A stretch of 64,000 nt of DNA, taken from NCBI RefSeq assembly GCF_002999335.1, contig NW_020312102.1:30826-94825 (forward strand), given 5' to 3'. The notes beneath the pieces are model-generated. The model was not told where the DNA came from, did no database searches, and was given only the letters and a program-made list of their open reading frames with translations. The DNA is from Cyclospora cayetanensis (Eukaryota > Apicomplexa > Conoidasida > Eucoccidiorida > Eimeriidae). This document shows, piece after piece, positions 24,084 through 34,627 of this stretch; the first letter of the stretch is position 1, and each line of letters starts with the position of its first letter. Position numbers and translations under genes: made by a program.

Positions 24084-24123
24084 GGCTATGCAGAGAGTCT
24101 CTGTAGAGAGTCTCTGCATAGCC
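24084..24123. repeat. imperfect hairpin downstream of a stop codon
   Basis: GGCTATGCAGAGA is repeated in inverted form as TCTCTGCATAGCC, with AGAGAGTCTCT units between, 45 bp after the TAA at 24039 and 35 bp before the next candidate ATG. A role in 3'-end formation is only a guess. Confidence 0.7.
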
Positions 24124-24157
24124 ATAGGCCACGCAAGTTTCCGGTGATTTTTTCCGC

Positions 24158-24470
24158 ATGGCATGGCAATTCTGGGGAGGCGGAAGCAATAACGCCGTCA
24201 GTCGAGTAATCAAAAGAGCTTCATCGCTCTCGGCAGCGCTAGAGTGTAGGTGCAGCTCTGGCAAGTCAGAGAGAGACCTTGTACAAGAAAAGGCAGTACA
24301 AACGACTCGCGGGGAGTTCCTTCACTGCACAATTCGCTGCCTTCATTCCTCCTCCCTCCCCCCTCCCATACACCCCTAAGCACATGTTGGACCTAGAGGC
24401 TACTGTGTCTACTGGCTTGGCTAGGGATAGCCGCAAGGCGAAAGTTTACGGCCCGCAGTTCTTGATGTAG
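24158..24470 (+). CDS. small two-exon gene candidate, unknown function
   Basis: ATG at 24158 begins MAWQFWGGGSNNAVSRVIKR, a short positively charged amphipathic start of the kind seen on mitochondrial proteins. The last exon reads HMLDLEATVSTGLARDSRKA and KVYGPQFLM before the TAG. It is preceded by a pyrimidine-rich acceptor tract ending CCCCTAAG at 24380. Several GT donors between 24205 and 24300 are possible and I could not choose one, so the middle is unresolved. No family is recognised. It follows the S10 locus closely on the same strand. Confidence 0.4.
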
Positions 24471-26600
24471 GCTGTTGGCCGTTGCCATGAGGCAGCTCCG
24501 TCTTAGCAGCTTGATTTAGTCCTCTGTCTGTACGCATAACCCAGAGGTAGACGGCTCAACACAAAAGACAGCAGATAGGTGGCTTATGGCTGCTCAAGGC
24601 CTCCCGCCTCCCCACGCCTGGGCTCGGTGGAGCGACACGCCCCCCTCTCCCTAATTGCGGGTCCTGCATCAGGCAGCAGAAATATCAAAAATACAAATGG
24701 GCTTTTTCGTGCTGCATTATGAGCTCGGCTTTCATGGTTTTCGCCGCTGCGCTATCAAGGATTGGCCCTTCATAGCGGGGGGCCCTTGCACAAGGTCACC
24801 TTGGCGGCTGTGCGTATTAAGCGACTGGAGGGAGTTCGCCACTCCGTGTGCGCTTACAAACGTTTACATGCAGTGCAGGTTGAAAAAAGCTCTGGTTTTC
24901 GCCATTATTTCAGTGCTTAAGCCCCCACACTCGTGCGAGCTGCAAAACGCTCGCACGCACTCACGACGGCAGCCTGGGGCCCTTGCAGCGCTGGAAGCGA
25001 AATTCGGAAACTTGGGAAAGCTGGCTTTCGCGAGTCATCTGTATTTGACGGTTGCGGCACATTCACTTCAATAGGTCTCTTGCTAGTGCTTGAAAGGGAC
25101 AGCGGACCGTGGTGAGACATGAAGTATTTTGAATCCTGGGCTGGACTGGGGGGAGCAAGACACCACGCAAATGCGTCGTCCACAAGCCTTCATTTAGATT
25201 AAAATCATCATTTTCTGGGTCCTGCGGGTGGCATTATACCAAAGAGGCACCCGAAGGATGGTTTGTACATCTCCCTAATTGGACACCGTCTGGATTTAGC
25301 TCGCTTTCCCATTCCCCATTCTCTAAGCCCTATCGCCAGCTTCCCTCACCCAACAGCTGAGACCCCACGCGCAGCAGTCGAAATGCTGTCGGAAACTTCC
25401 TGTTCCCTGCTACCTCGTAGGATGTGCCAGCACCTGCAGGCCTGAAGCGCCTTTAAGCGAGGCATTTCAGAAGCCGGTAGAGCCCCGCATCCCGATAAGG
25501 TGTTTAGACACACGACTGCTAGGGTCACATATATGCGGAAGTGCAGGTTCTGAGCCAAAAAAACGGTTTCTCGCGGCTAGTTCAGGGTTTCTGAGGCAGG
25601 CTAGGACCCCCTTTGATCTGCTCTTCCAATTGTTTTCCGATTCCAGGGTCACTTCTTTGGTCACGTATCCAGACTCGTGTATTGTACCAAGCCACTTTTT
25701 ACAAGAGGCCGTCCTCGTGTCGGCTCGTCACAGGCCGCCCACGACACTGAGGGCTCTCTCCTGTCCAGTACAAAGCGCTCCTCCGAGAGAGAAACTGTAT
25801 ACCGAGTTTAAAGGGGTCGTCCGTCCCTCTGCTGCCAAGGGCCCACCCCACCTTCGCCTCTTCTCAAAAGCGCTCAGGCAACACAAAACAGATTTACTGT
25901 ACTGCCGAGAAGCCTAAATAGGAAATACGACTGGAGCCATGCTAAAAGAGGCACGCATTCGTAGTGGGGGCTCCTGCGTCTTCTTTGCCGTTTGCTTTAT
26001 TTCCATGTCACCCTTGCTTGATTCGTGTGGTTTGTCCCTTCATCCCCTTCGTGGCTTCTGAGCTCCGCTTCCTTTGCGATCTATGAAGGCCACGTCCTTC
26101 CTTTCGCTGCATTTTGCCATTCTTGCCATGTTGGTACTCCATCTGCTTCCATCCAAAAGGCTTTTCTGCGTGATCTGGCCAAGCCTCTACCTCCCTCCAT
26201 CTGATGCCTCTCTCCATCTGATTAAAACCTACTACCAATCCTGTTTTTATCTCTTGGCTGCGTGCACCGAGCCCTCGGCATGCCGGTTGAGGCTTTTTGT
26301 CTCGGCACTTCGCTCCTGCCCTCTCCTAGCGTCAGTGCGTCTGGCTGTAACCCCTCGTTTCTCCTCTGCCTCTCTTCTGCAAGAAGCGCACATGGCCTAC
26401 TGCGTCGCTGAATGAGGCCTTCCTCCCCAGGTTCTTGGGCAGGCAAAAGCCCAAGCCGGCCTAGCTGGTAGCACAGGGTGTCTCAGACTGTGCGCGATGA
26501 CGCTTAGTGCTTCGAGCTCACGTCTCTGCATGCGCTGGCTCTCCACGATGTGAGAACGGCGTCTGAGGCTCACACACCACACGTCTGTGCTGCACCTCTA
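24471..26600. other. no supportable gene
   Basis: Open frames at 24655-25074, 25630-25917 and 26083-26415 (plus) have no domain. The last begins with a hydrophobic stretch (ATG at 26083) but lies in pyrimidine-biased sequence that would produce one by chance. No microsatellites or trinucleotide runs occur. This is a small repeat-poor island within the repeat-rich half. Confidence 0.4.
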
Positions 26601-26602
26601 GT

Positions 26603-29570
26603 GTCGCTGCCTCTCCTGCTGCTGCTGCTGTGTTACAGCTGCAGTATGGCCGGCTGGGTTTTCGTTCCATATCCCTCAGTCCATCAGCTGCGGCGCTGCG
26701 CGCAGCAGCAAAAGAGGCAGGGGCCTTCAGCAGCACAGGACAGCCTTTGCTGCTGGAGTTACAGAGGCCCCCCTCCCCCCTCAGGTTCTGCACTCCCCTT
26801 CGTTCCCCCGACTGGGAATATACATTTGCTGCTGCGGCGAAAACCACAGGCGACCTACCTGTCAACTGCCGGCGTCAGCAGCAGCAGAAACAGCAACAGA
26901 AGCAGCAGCAGCCGGGGGCACTCGACACCACAGATCGGGAGCCGCTAGGAGAGCCTTCACTTCTGTACCTGCGCAAGATCCGCTGGTACGCACAACCCCC
27001 CCTTCTTTGGATGCAGGCAGCAGCAAACAAGCTCGTCACCGCAGAAAAACAGACACATCCTGCAAGCAACACGGGGGGAGGAAGAGGGGGGGAAGGCGCT
27101 AACAGATCGCATTATGCTACTGCTGCGCTCATTGTCTGGCTGCAGCTGCACCGGCTCCTGTCCCTGTTTCGTTTCTCTTGAGCTTCCTGCAGGATGGCAC
27201 GCAGTGCAGCCATCCCGCCGCGAGGTCTTCGTTCTGCTACTCACCGCTTGCGAGACTGGAGCGTCTTGGCAAATGCTGCAGCAAGGGCAGGCAACATTGA
27301 AGCTGCGGCTGCCGCACACTATTCCTTGGGGTTGCTGCTGGAAGGCAACAAAATGTTTGGAAAGGCCCTGCTGCACTACACAGAATTCCTTAAGATGGCG
27401 ACTATCCTAGACTCCCACGAACTTCAGGCCTTGGCACACAACGCGTCCGCTAATACACCCTAAGCTCCGGGTTCTTGAACCCGAAGTCAGCAGCTGATGT
27501 CTCCTTTTATTGGCTTTCCTTCTGTGGCCCTTTGCACTGCCACCCAATGCCTTATTCTACCCCCTTTCCCCCCTCTCTCTCCCAGAAGTTGCGACACAAC
27601 GAGGTTCCTGTCGCAGTGCGCAGTGGCTAACACTGCTGCTGCAGCGATCAGCGGTCACTCTTGACCCTGCGCCTAGACACCCACGGCGGCCTCATTTCGT
27701 ACGATGCATGCGCTGCAAAAAAATCGTTTCAAGGTTCGCTTGCGCCTTTTACGGTTGCTGCTGATATCGCTGTTCGCTGCAGTAAGGGCGTTGTATTCGC
27801 GGCTTTGGACATGCTAAATGACGCCGTGCAGGAGCATCTATTGCAACTAAAGCTCTCAGACGAAGCCGGTGGGTTGCGAACTCTACACCATTCGCGGCTC
27901 GTGTAGATGTCGTCTTACGCAGGTGCCTTTCTGCTACGGCCGCCACTGCTGCAGATGTGGCTGCAGTCTTGCGTACTCTGCCAGCGTGCGACTGTGTGTG
28001 TGTATATGTGTAAGTGTGTGCGTTTATGTATGTATATGCGTGTATGTGTATGTATGTGTGTGCCTATGTGTGTATGTGTATGTATGTGTGTGTATATACA
28101 TGTGTGTATGTGTGTGTATATGTGTGTATGTGTATGCATCTGCGTGTAGATCTAAATATTTATTGGTACATGTTTATGTCTATCTGTCTGTCTGTTCTTA
28201 GGGCAGCTGGTGGCGCACATGAATTTAGGAATTTTGTTGCACAGAATGGGCAAGACACTTTATCTTCTGTTGTCGCCTCTGGCATTGAAGCAAAGAGCCT
28301 CCCTCCGCTACCAGAGTCTTATCGATAGAGCTGTGCGTCTGGCTGCTGCGGTCGGTGCAGGAAAAGATGAGGAAGCCCGGCGTCACTTATCAGCAGCAGC
28401 AGATCTCGGAGTGGAGCTGAACGACCCCTTGAGTTATTCGCTCGCTCTTGGCAACTTGTCAATCTGCTCTGAACCCTCTGGGTATCTTTGAGGAAGTGCA
28501 CAGCGGGCTGCATCTTCTTCCCTCTCTGTGGCGTTCGTTTCTCTCTGTGTTTGGTCTTCTTCAGCTTCTCTTGACGTGTGCCCTCCTGTGTTTCCTCGAT
28601 CGCTGTTGCCGCCTCAACAGTGCAGCGCGAGGAGCATCCAATAAGGATCCAGAACTATGGCCGCGGGCAGCTGCACCGTCAGTGGCAGAGCCGTCGGCAG
28701 CCTGCGTACTAACACATGCCCGAAGCACTCCCGGCACGCCTGTGCTTTGTGTTGGGTGCTGCTTCGGCGATGCCTGCAGAGACTACGAGATGTCAAAAAG
28801 ACTTCTTGAAGAGCATCTCGTCAGGGTTCAGCGGGAAATTTCCAGGCTTGCAGCACACAGGCCCCCGGCTGTGCCCTTAGGGGATGCACGGGCTGTTCTG
28901 CAGCAAGATACCAAGGAGAGACGTCAACACAAGCTCCGGCTGCATCTGCAGCAGCAGCCAGGCTCTGGAGGGCTTTCCTGCGCGTCTGCGGGAGCAGGCA
29001 GCGCACTCCAGGAGAGGGAAGGAGACAGAAGAAGCAGCGGTAGCACCAGCACTGCTCCTCCAGACGCCTGTACAGCCGCTGCCGAAGGCGGAATGATGCT
29101 TGCTGGAGGATGCTGCCAGGCGAATGCAGCCGCGTGTTTCCCTCTTCAAGACCCCAAGAGATGTTTTGAACAGAAGGCGAGGAGGGCGGCTTTGAAGCTG
29201 GGAAAATCCGCGAACGAGAGCCGGCACACCCTGGAAACAAAAGGCAATAGTTGCAAATCACGTGTCGAGACACCATGTGCAGGCGGTAAGAGGCTCGGGC
29301 ACCCTGGCGCAGCGGCTGCAAGCGGCAGCTCCGGTTGATGTTGCTGCTGCAGCCGATTCGAGTGCTCCTCCGAGGTGCGTGTGTGTGTCGCTTTAGCCAA
29401 GAGAGACAGCGAGGCCTCTATGGCGAATGCCAGGAGAGCGGCCACAGCCGCTGCTGCCGATCTCCTTAGCGCGCACCAGGGCGTTCCGCAGGCAGCAGAA
29501 GCAGCAGCAGCGCTGCTGGTCCGACATGCAGTCGCAAGTGCACAGGCACAGGGGAATCTCGCCGGGGGGG

Positions 29571-29637
<67 letters not shown>

Positions 29638-30409
29638 CCCAGTGCAGCACAACCCTCCCCAGCAGCAAGCCAGTGCAGCTACTACGCTCAATCCACCGAC
29701 TCAAAAAGGCAGCCAGGCGCAGAGTCAGCAGCAGCACGAGCAGCCGCACCAAACGCGGGGCGTTCGTTTCCGTGAGAAATCCCTAGGCAGCAGCTCAAGT
29801 GCTGCATTGACGCCTTCCACAGCAGCCACAGCGGCAGCAACAGGAGGGCTGGACAGCCTGTTGTTGCGCCGAATTACCAGCAGACAGCGCTATCTGGATG
29901 CCGCTAAGCGACTCTCCGCTTTAGCAGTCTCAGGGCCTGGCGCACTTCACCGGCTCTACGTGGGCCATGCTGGGCGTCGTCGCAGCAGCGAAAAACGCAG
30001 CAACAGCTACGAAAGCGGTGGCAGCAGCCTCAGTCACAGCAGCAGCGACTCCGAAGGCTCCGTGTGCGATATCTATGAGTGCGACATCCAGCAACGGCTG
30101 CTCGAGGAAGCAGCAGCAGCAGCAGCTGCAGCTGCTGCTGCTGCACAAGAGCAAGAACAGCCGCAGGAGCAGGAGCGACCAGCAAAGCAGCAAGCTCTGC
30201 CACGACGGCAGAGCGATGCGGTGGTCTCAGAGGCAGCGGCTCCAAGAAGAAGCCACAGCCTCGCCGCTAACAACAGCAGTGGCAGTAAGCACCCCCTCAA
30301 AGCCTCCTTTTCGAGGCGCATCGAAGACTCTTGGGCCTCTAGAATGGACTCCCACAGGATCTCCGTCGCAGAATCGCTCGTTATTTGCGGAAGTAAGCTC
30401 CAGAGTTAA
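26603..30409 (+). CDS. tetratricopeptide-repeat protein with disordered C-terminus
   Basis: Predicted scaffold protein. Coding blocks, with all introns closing in phase: to 26985; 27193-27444; 27783-27868; 28202-28481; 28780-29285; 29397-30409. Introns: 26986-27192 (GTACGC), 27445-27782 (weak GTCCGC donor), 27869-28201 (phase 1, GT-microsatellite), 28482-28779 (phase 2), 29286-29396 (GTAAGA, phase 1). Spliced, the centre reads as consecutive TPR helices: AAAAAHYSLGLLLEGNKMFG, then ALAHNA joined to KGVVFAALDMLNDAVQEHLL, then VAHMNLGILLHRMGK, then SLALGNLSI and YEMSKRLLEEHL. The arrangement resembles TTC29-like proteins, but TPRs are too generic to name the orthologue. The last exon has ~20 CAG codons (poly-Gln), an Ala run and Ser/Arg-rich disorder. 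The first exon has no in-frame ATG, so the true start is unresolved. Confidence 0.7.
27993..28142 (+). repeat. GTGTATGT microsatellite in a TPR-gene intron
   Basis: About 150 bp of GT/GTAT units on the coding strand, within the intron 27869-28201. Confidence 0.9.
29574..29635 (+). repeat. (CAG)n poly-glutamine run
   Basis: About 20 uninterrupted CAG codons, directly preceded by a run of eight or more G. It is the longest pure CAG tract in the window, in the last exon of the TPR gene. Both tracts are prone to length error in sequencing and to slippage in the cell. Confidence 0.95.
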
Positions 30410-30836
30410 AACCTTTAAGGTCGCCTGCCATCGCAGTGTGGTGCAGCGGCGTGCGCCTCTCTGTAAGCCTTTACAACCAACCCACCCAAGCGCCAGCCTT
30501 ACCTCCAAGTCGTCATGGCCTTCGGTTCGTAATGCGCCGTAGAAAGCAATCTTCAGCATCTGAGCACTGCTACCGCGGGCGCTGGAAAGTACCAGCGGGC
30601 TGTAGAGCAATTATCGGAGTAAGCCGAAAAAGGGGGTCTTGGATGTTGCCCCTTTTTCCCCTTCCACCTGCCTGCCCTTCTCTTGAGGAGCCACTTCATC
30701 CTCCTGGCCTTGCCCCTGCGTTCTCGCACTCTTCTGCCACCATCTTAATTTGCTAGCCACAAGAGTGCCTGCATGCCAAACCGGCGCTATCTCCGTCCCT
30801 CCAGCTAGCCATAGCTCACCGGCCTTGGCAGCAGCC

Positions 30837-31583
30837 TGGGACTGGCTAAGGAGCCGAGGGGGTGCCGCCTTTGCGCAGCACCTCCTTGCACGCTTCCATC
30901 GCGAGCGAGATACCGCGACACTCTGCGGGAGACATCAAGCTATGCGCGAAACGTGTGACGAGCCGCTGGAGGCCGTTTGTGCTTTTTCTAAAAAACTCAC
31001 CGCCACGGAAAAGAGAGAACGCAAGCGAGACACACTGACCCAACGCCGTGTTGGCTTGTTCTCTTTAGGGTCTAAGCTTGACTCGCGAACTTTGTGCGCA
31101 GAGTGCTGGCCTTATCCGAAGACGCAAGGCACTCCACAGACAGAGAAGAAGCCAGAGTTGCGTATGGTAAGCACCTGTTCAACCCTCTGCCTGGCGCTAA
31201 GCAGCCCTCCTGACCTGCACTCCGCCAGCTACCTTCCTGGTGTCTCTCCATCGCGGCTCGTGAATACTGCGGAAGGCGGTCCTGCGCCTCCTCGCTTCTT
31301 TGGGGGCTGCCTGCCTTCCCTGGCGACTCCTCTCGAGCCACTGCCTGCCCCCTTCTGCGGCGTTCAAAGCCCTTGCACCCCAAACAGTGCTGCCTGTGCT
31401 TGCTTCTAGCCGCTTTTTGCGTTGTTTCTGCTGCGGCTACTGCTGCTGCACTGCACTGCCTCAACCGTGTGCTGCGGTGCTCATTCTTCACCAGGCATCG
31501 TGCTAGGAAGGGCTCGCTTCGCAGGGCATCAGGAGGCAATTCGCTCACAATTTCGACGCCAGCAGGCACAGCAGCTAGAGGCG
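30837..31583 (+). CDS. low-confidence small spliced gene
   Basis: A strong donor (CGTATG followed by GTAAGC, near 31167) and a TTCTTTAG-like acceptor near 31067 bracket a block that reads LSLTRELCAQSAGLIRRRKA in one frame. Upstream, 30837-31166 is open in another frame (DWLRSRGGAAFAQHLLARFH). After a TTCACCAG acceptor near 31492, a block ends GRARFAGHQEAIRSQFRRQQ and AQQLEA before a TAG at 31583. The basic, helical C-terminus resembles small LYR-type mitochondrial factors, but the LYR motif is absent and the phases do not close. An antisense frame (31569-31072) competes. Confidence 0.25.
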
Positions 31584-32270
31584 TAGGTACAGTATTATTC
31601 GGATTCGCGTTCAGCCTTTCTTGCCCGCAAGGGTGGCCTCACCGCTTTTGTATGTCGCAGTGAGCCAACTGGGGGAGTGCTTTTTTTTCGGGGTCCCTGC
31701 GTTTCCAAAGGGAATTCGCTCTCGAATGCCCCTCCCCCCCCTGACTGGGGGTATATAATTTTTGTAGTGTCTTTCCAGTACCCCACGAGGTTTCTCCCCA
31801 GCAAACTGGTCCTGGCCTCCTCCCGACTCTCGCAAGATATGCATTTAGCAAACCAGTAAACCCCAAGGTGCATGCAGGAGCACTCTGATCCGTCAGAATA
31901 CAAAACAGGGACCCTAAACGCGGCCGGCCCTTTAGGAAATTAGAGGAAGAAGGAGGGGGCCCTATGCGTCTCGTATCCTAAGCTATCTTCGAAAAGGGGA
32001 GGAAACATGTCTCTCTGCAACTGCCCGTGGAAGTCATTTGACACCTTCTGATTAAAAATGTGGCGATGCAACAAAATCTCCACGGGGCGGCTTACTAAGG
32101 CATACCCGCAACCTTCGCCATTTCAAGCAAATTCAGCAGAGGACGCGAGCACAGTTGGTAATTGCACCCCTGATACCTTTCCTACAAAGGACATATCGAT
32201 ATCGTGAGGCTTCCTTCGCTTCCCGCAAAGAAACAAGCAGAGAAAGGAATCCCATAAATAACTGCCCTAC

Positions 32271-32332
<62 letters not shown>

Positions 32333-32392
32333 TTGTAGATAGGGCCTCTGCAGAGCGCCCCCCAAAGAGGCCTCAAGCGTTTATACGGCTGC
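31584..32392. other. intergenic, with a long (TA)n tract
   Basis: No supportable gene. Open frames around 31595-31903 overlap in three frames on the minus strand and carry no domain. The block ends with the TA microsatellite just beyond the Bud20-like stop codon. Confidence 0.5.
32270..32334. repeat. (TA)n microsatellite
   Basis: About 60 bp of nearly perfect alternating TA with one C interruption near each end. It lies ~60 bp downstream of the zinc-finger gene's stop. It is likely to extrude cruciforms and to be miscounted in assemblies. Confidence 0.95.
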
Positions 32393-33026
32393 CTATCTGG
32401 CAGCAAGTTCTGCCTGTCTAGTAGACCAAGGCGCTTCAAGTGCAGCTGCCAGCCTCCGCTTATGGCCCTTCGTGCTGCAGTGTTTTTCTAGAGTTTCCTT
32501 GTTGATGAAGTAGCGGCTGCAGGCTCTGCAGAGATGCTGGCCGGCCCCTGGAAGATCTTCGTCTACGGGGAGGGAGGGAGACGGCGCTGAGACAGCCTTA
32601 TGCGCTGCGATAAGCGTAACAGACGCATCTTGTTGCGGTACATACGCATAGACATATATATGCATGCATCTACAACCAAAAATAAATACAGCGAACGAAC
32701 GGGCGCTGGGAACGAAAACAAGGTTCAAGACGGCAACGAATGCAAGTCAGAAAAGGCAATAGACCAATTTCGAGAACCCGAGAAAGCCGCAACCCCATGC
32801 ATACAGGAGACTATCGAGCAGAATGCAGCGATGACTGTTTCGTGCCTGAATATGTGCCTCTCTCTTGAGCGGTTCGCGGCAGATGTGCTAGTATCACCCC
32901 CAAAGGGTGACTTCAGATCTTAGACGTACCTTGGTCCTGATCCAGTGTGCGTCTCTTGAGGTCCCTTGTGCCTCTCTTGAGTTTCCTATTCTTGGAGCCT
33001 TTGGCTGCCTTTTGACGCCTCCCCAT
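32393..33026 (-). CDS. Bud20/ZNF593-family zinc-finger ribosome biogenesis factor
   Basis: Predicted nucleo-cytoplasmic shuttling factor that accompanies pre-60S ribosomal particles during export. Exon 1 (33026-32930) starts with MGRRQKAAKGSKNRKLKRG and is strongly basic, like the N-terminus of Bud20 and ZNF593. Exon 2 (32562-32393) carries the family signature DLPGAGQHLCRACSRYFIN with a single zinc finger C-X2-C-X12-H-X5-H, followed by KGHKRRL. The 367 bp intron 32929-32563 has a consensus GTACGT donor and a pyrimidine tract ending CCCCGTAG. Phase 1 closes exactly, to give an 88-residue protein. The acidic tail found in some relatives is missing, ending instead RQAELAAR. Start, splice and stop are all supported, so this is one of the most secure models in the window. 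Confidence 0.9.
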
Positions 33027-33215
33027 TGTCAGCAAACTCCCCCCAAACACCAGCAGGATACTCCCCACGTTCCCCTGGATAAAGTGGCAAGTCTTTAGAC
33101 GCTTCTATGCTATGGGGCCCTCTGGTGATATGGGGTGGTGAACGGAACACAGCGAAGTGGAAGGGAGCGAGCGCGTGGGTTAGGCAGGTAGATACAGGGG
33201 ATCTGGGAAGAATTT

Positions 33216-33515
33216 ATGACCCCTTCCCTCCACAGGCGGCACGGCAAGGACTCACGCGAGCATATATATATATATATCGGAAATGGATCTCAGAAAGGCG
33301 CGAATTCGCTTTTGCACGAGCAGCGGCAGCAGCACCAGCGCGCCGTACGGGGAACGGACGATGGCAGCGATTTTCCGAGTTTGCTAGAGGAACGAAGCGT
33401 GGGGAGTGGAGAAACGTGGCTTGTTTTCGGATGCAAAGAGTCCAAAATAAGCTTATTTATGCAAGAAAATGAAATAAATATGCTGCTTCTTGCCAGTGGA
33501 GGGAGAACGAGGTAA
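33216..33515 (+). CDS. candidate short ORF, unknown
   Basis: An ATG frame of 99 codons. After a short TA tract read as Tyr-Ile repeats, it continues with a plausible folded segment (GETWLVFGCKESKISLFMQE). A TGCTTCTTGCCAG acceptor lies near 33497. Downstream of it a different frame reads VEGERGNVEEPEGPLSALPD before a TAG at 33599, so the last codons may be intron. No family is recognised. Confidence 0.25.
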   Translation: MTPSLHRRHGKDSREHIYIYIGNGSQKGANSLLHEQRQQHQRAVRGTDDGSDFPSLLEERSVGSGETWLVFGCKESKISLFMQENEINMLLLASGGRTR

Positions 33516-33602
33516 CGTCGAGGAGCCGGAGGGCCCCCTCTCCGCCCTTCCTGATGAAGGCGCAGCCAAGCGCAGCCTTTTAAGACGCACATCGTGGTAG
33601 CC

Positions 33603-34627
33603 ATGCGCATGTTCTTTCTTCTAGCCCCTTTTTGGGGCTTTGTTGTCGGCTGGAGGAGAATAAGCATTCCAAGGGTCAAAACGATTACTGCATCGGCAGT
33701 TTTCTTGTTCGGCTCTTGCCAGCAGCAGGGGGGGGAAAAGCCTCCCTCGTGGCAAGTGTTGCAATCATTGTTCCCCCTGCTCGCTCTACTTCTGCCCGTT
33801 CCGCTGGGTTTGCAGATTCAGCGTGTTGGGCTGTGCGACTTTCCACCAGTGCCTAGAGCCTCCTCAGGGGCCTTCCCCGACTGCTAGAGTGCTGCTGTGA
33901 CAACTCACGGCTGCAGCAATAGGGCATCGCCGCTGCTCCGCTGTTTGGCATTGGACTGTTCCTTCCTCTTGGCTGTCGACATACGTGATGCAACTAATGG
34001 GCGCCCCCTGCTTGCAGTCGTTTCCATCGCTGCTTCCTAACGAAGGCGCTCGGCAGCCTGTGAAGAAGCCGCAGGGGCGGCTGTCGCACAGCCACACAGA
34101 CATGCAGAACTGCAGGAGCAAGACGCACGCCAGTTGGTGCATATACTTCCGCCGGATGAAGTTCTAGAGGAATTGCCTCTGGGGTATGCTCATATGCAAA
34201 ATGTTGCGGGGCTGTCCCCTCCAAACACAGCGCTTCCCTCCCCCTACCGAGGGATTTTGATGCGCCGATCGCAAACGGTGCAAAGAAGGCGGTAGCTCCA
34301 ACGAGCAAAAATGATCTTGGGAAGCAAAGACAACCAGCGAAAGCCCGCTTAAGCCTGGTGGACAAAGCGCCGTCTTCGGAGCTGAACAGCCTCCCTCCCC
34401 ACAGAGGTTCCGAGGAGGTGTTCGTTGGGGGCGTTTTGTTGGTCCTTCCAGGCGGCTCTGTTTCGAATAGCTTGAGCATACCTGCCAGCTTCATTATGTT
34501 CGTGCTTTTCGCCGTAACAGGATTTGCACGCACCGCGGTTGGCCCCTACCTACCACACACCAGCTGCCGGAAACGTGAGGGGTGGATCAAGAACCAAGGG
34601 AGCATTCTGAATAATCTCCGTGACTAG
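33603..34627 (+). CDS. candidate multi-exon secreted or membrane protein
   Basis: Not recognised. The ATG at 33603 opens a hydrophobic start (MRMFFLLAPFWGFVVGWRRI). Coding-like blocks in other frames follow. One at ~34028-34280 contains DARQLVHILPPDEVLEELPL. Another at ~34250-34627 contains APIANGAKKAVAPTSKNDLG, with a hydrophobic segment (ASFIMFVLFAVTGFA) near its end before the TAG. No clean donor-acceptor pair joins them. It resembles the locus at 5.8-8.4 kb in organisation (hydrophobic start, then blocks in shifting frames) and could likewise be decayed. Confidence 0.3.

Noticed and set aside
26083..26415. ATG frame with a hydrophobic start, possible secreted protein
   Set aside because: Pyrimidine-biased DNA yields Leu/Ser/Pro-rich frames by chance. 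No conservation signal, splice site or domain.
31072..31569. 165-codon minus-strand frame
   Set aside because: The plus strand has a strong GTAAGC donor and coding-like blocks here, and the minus product has no domain. Neither strand is secure.
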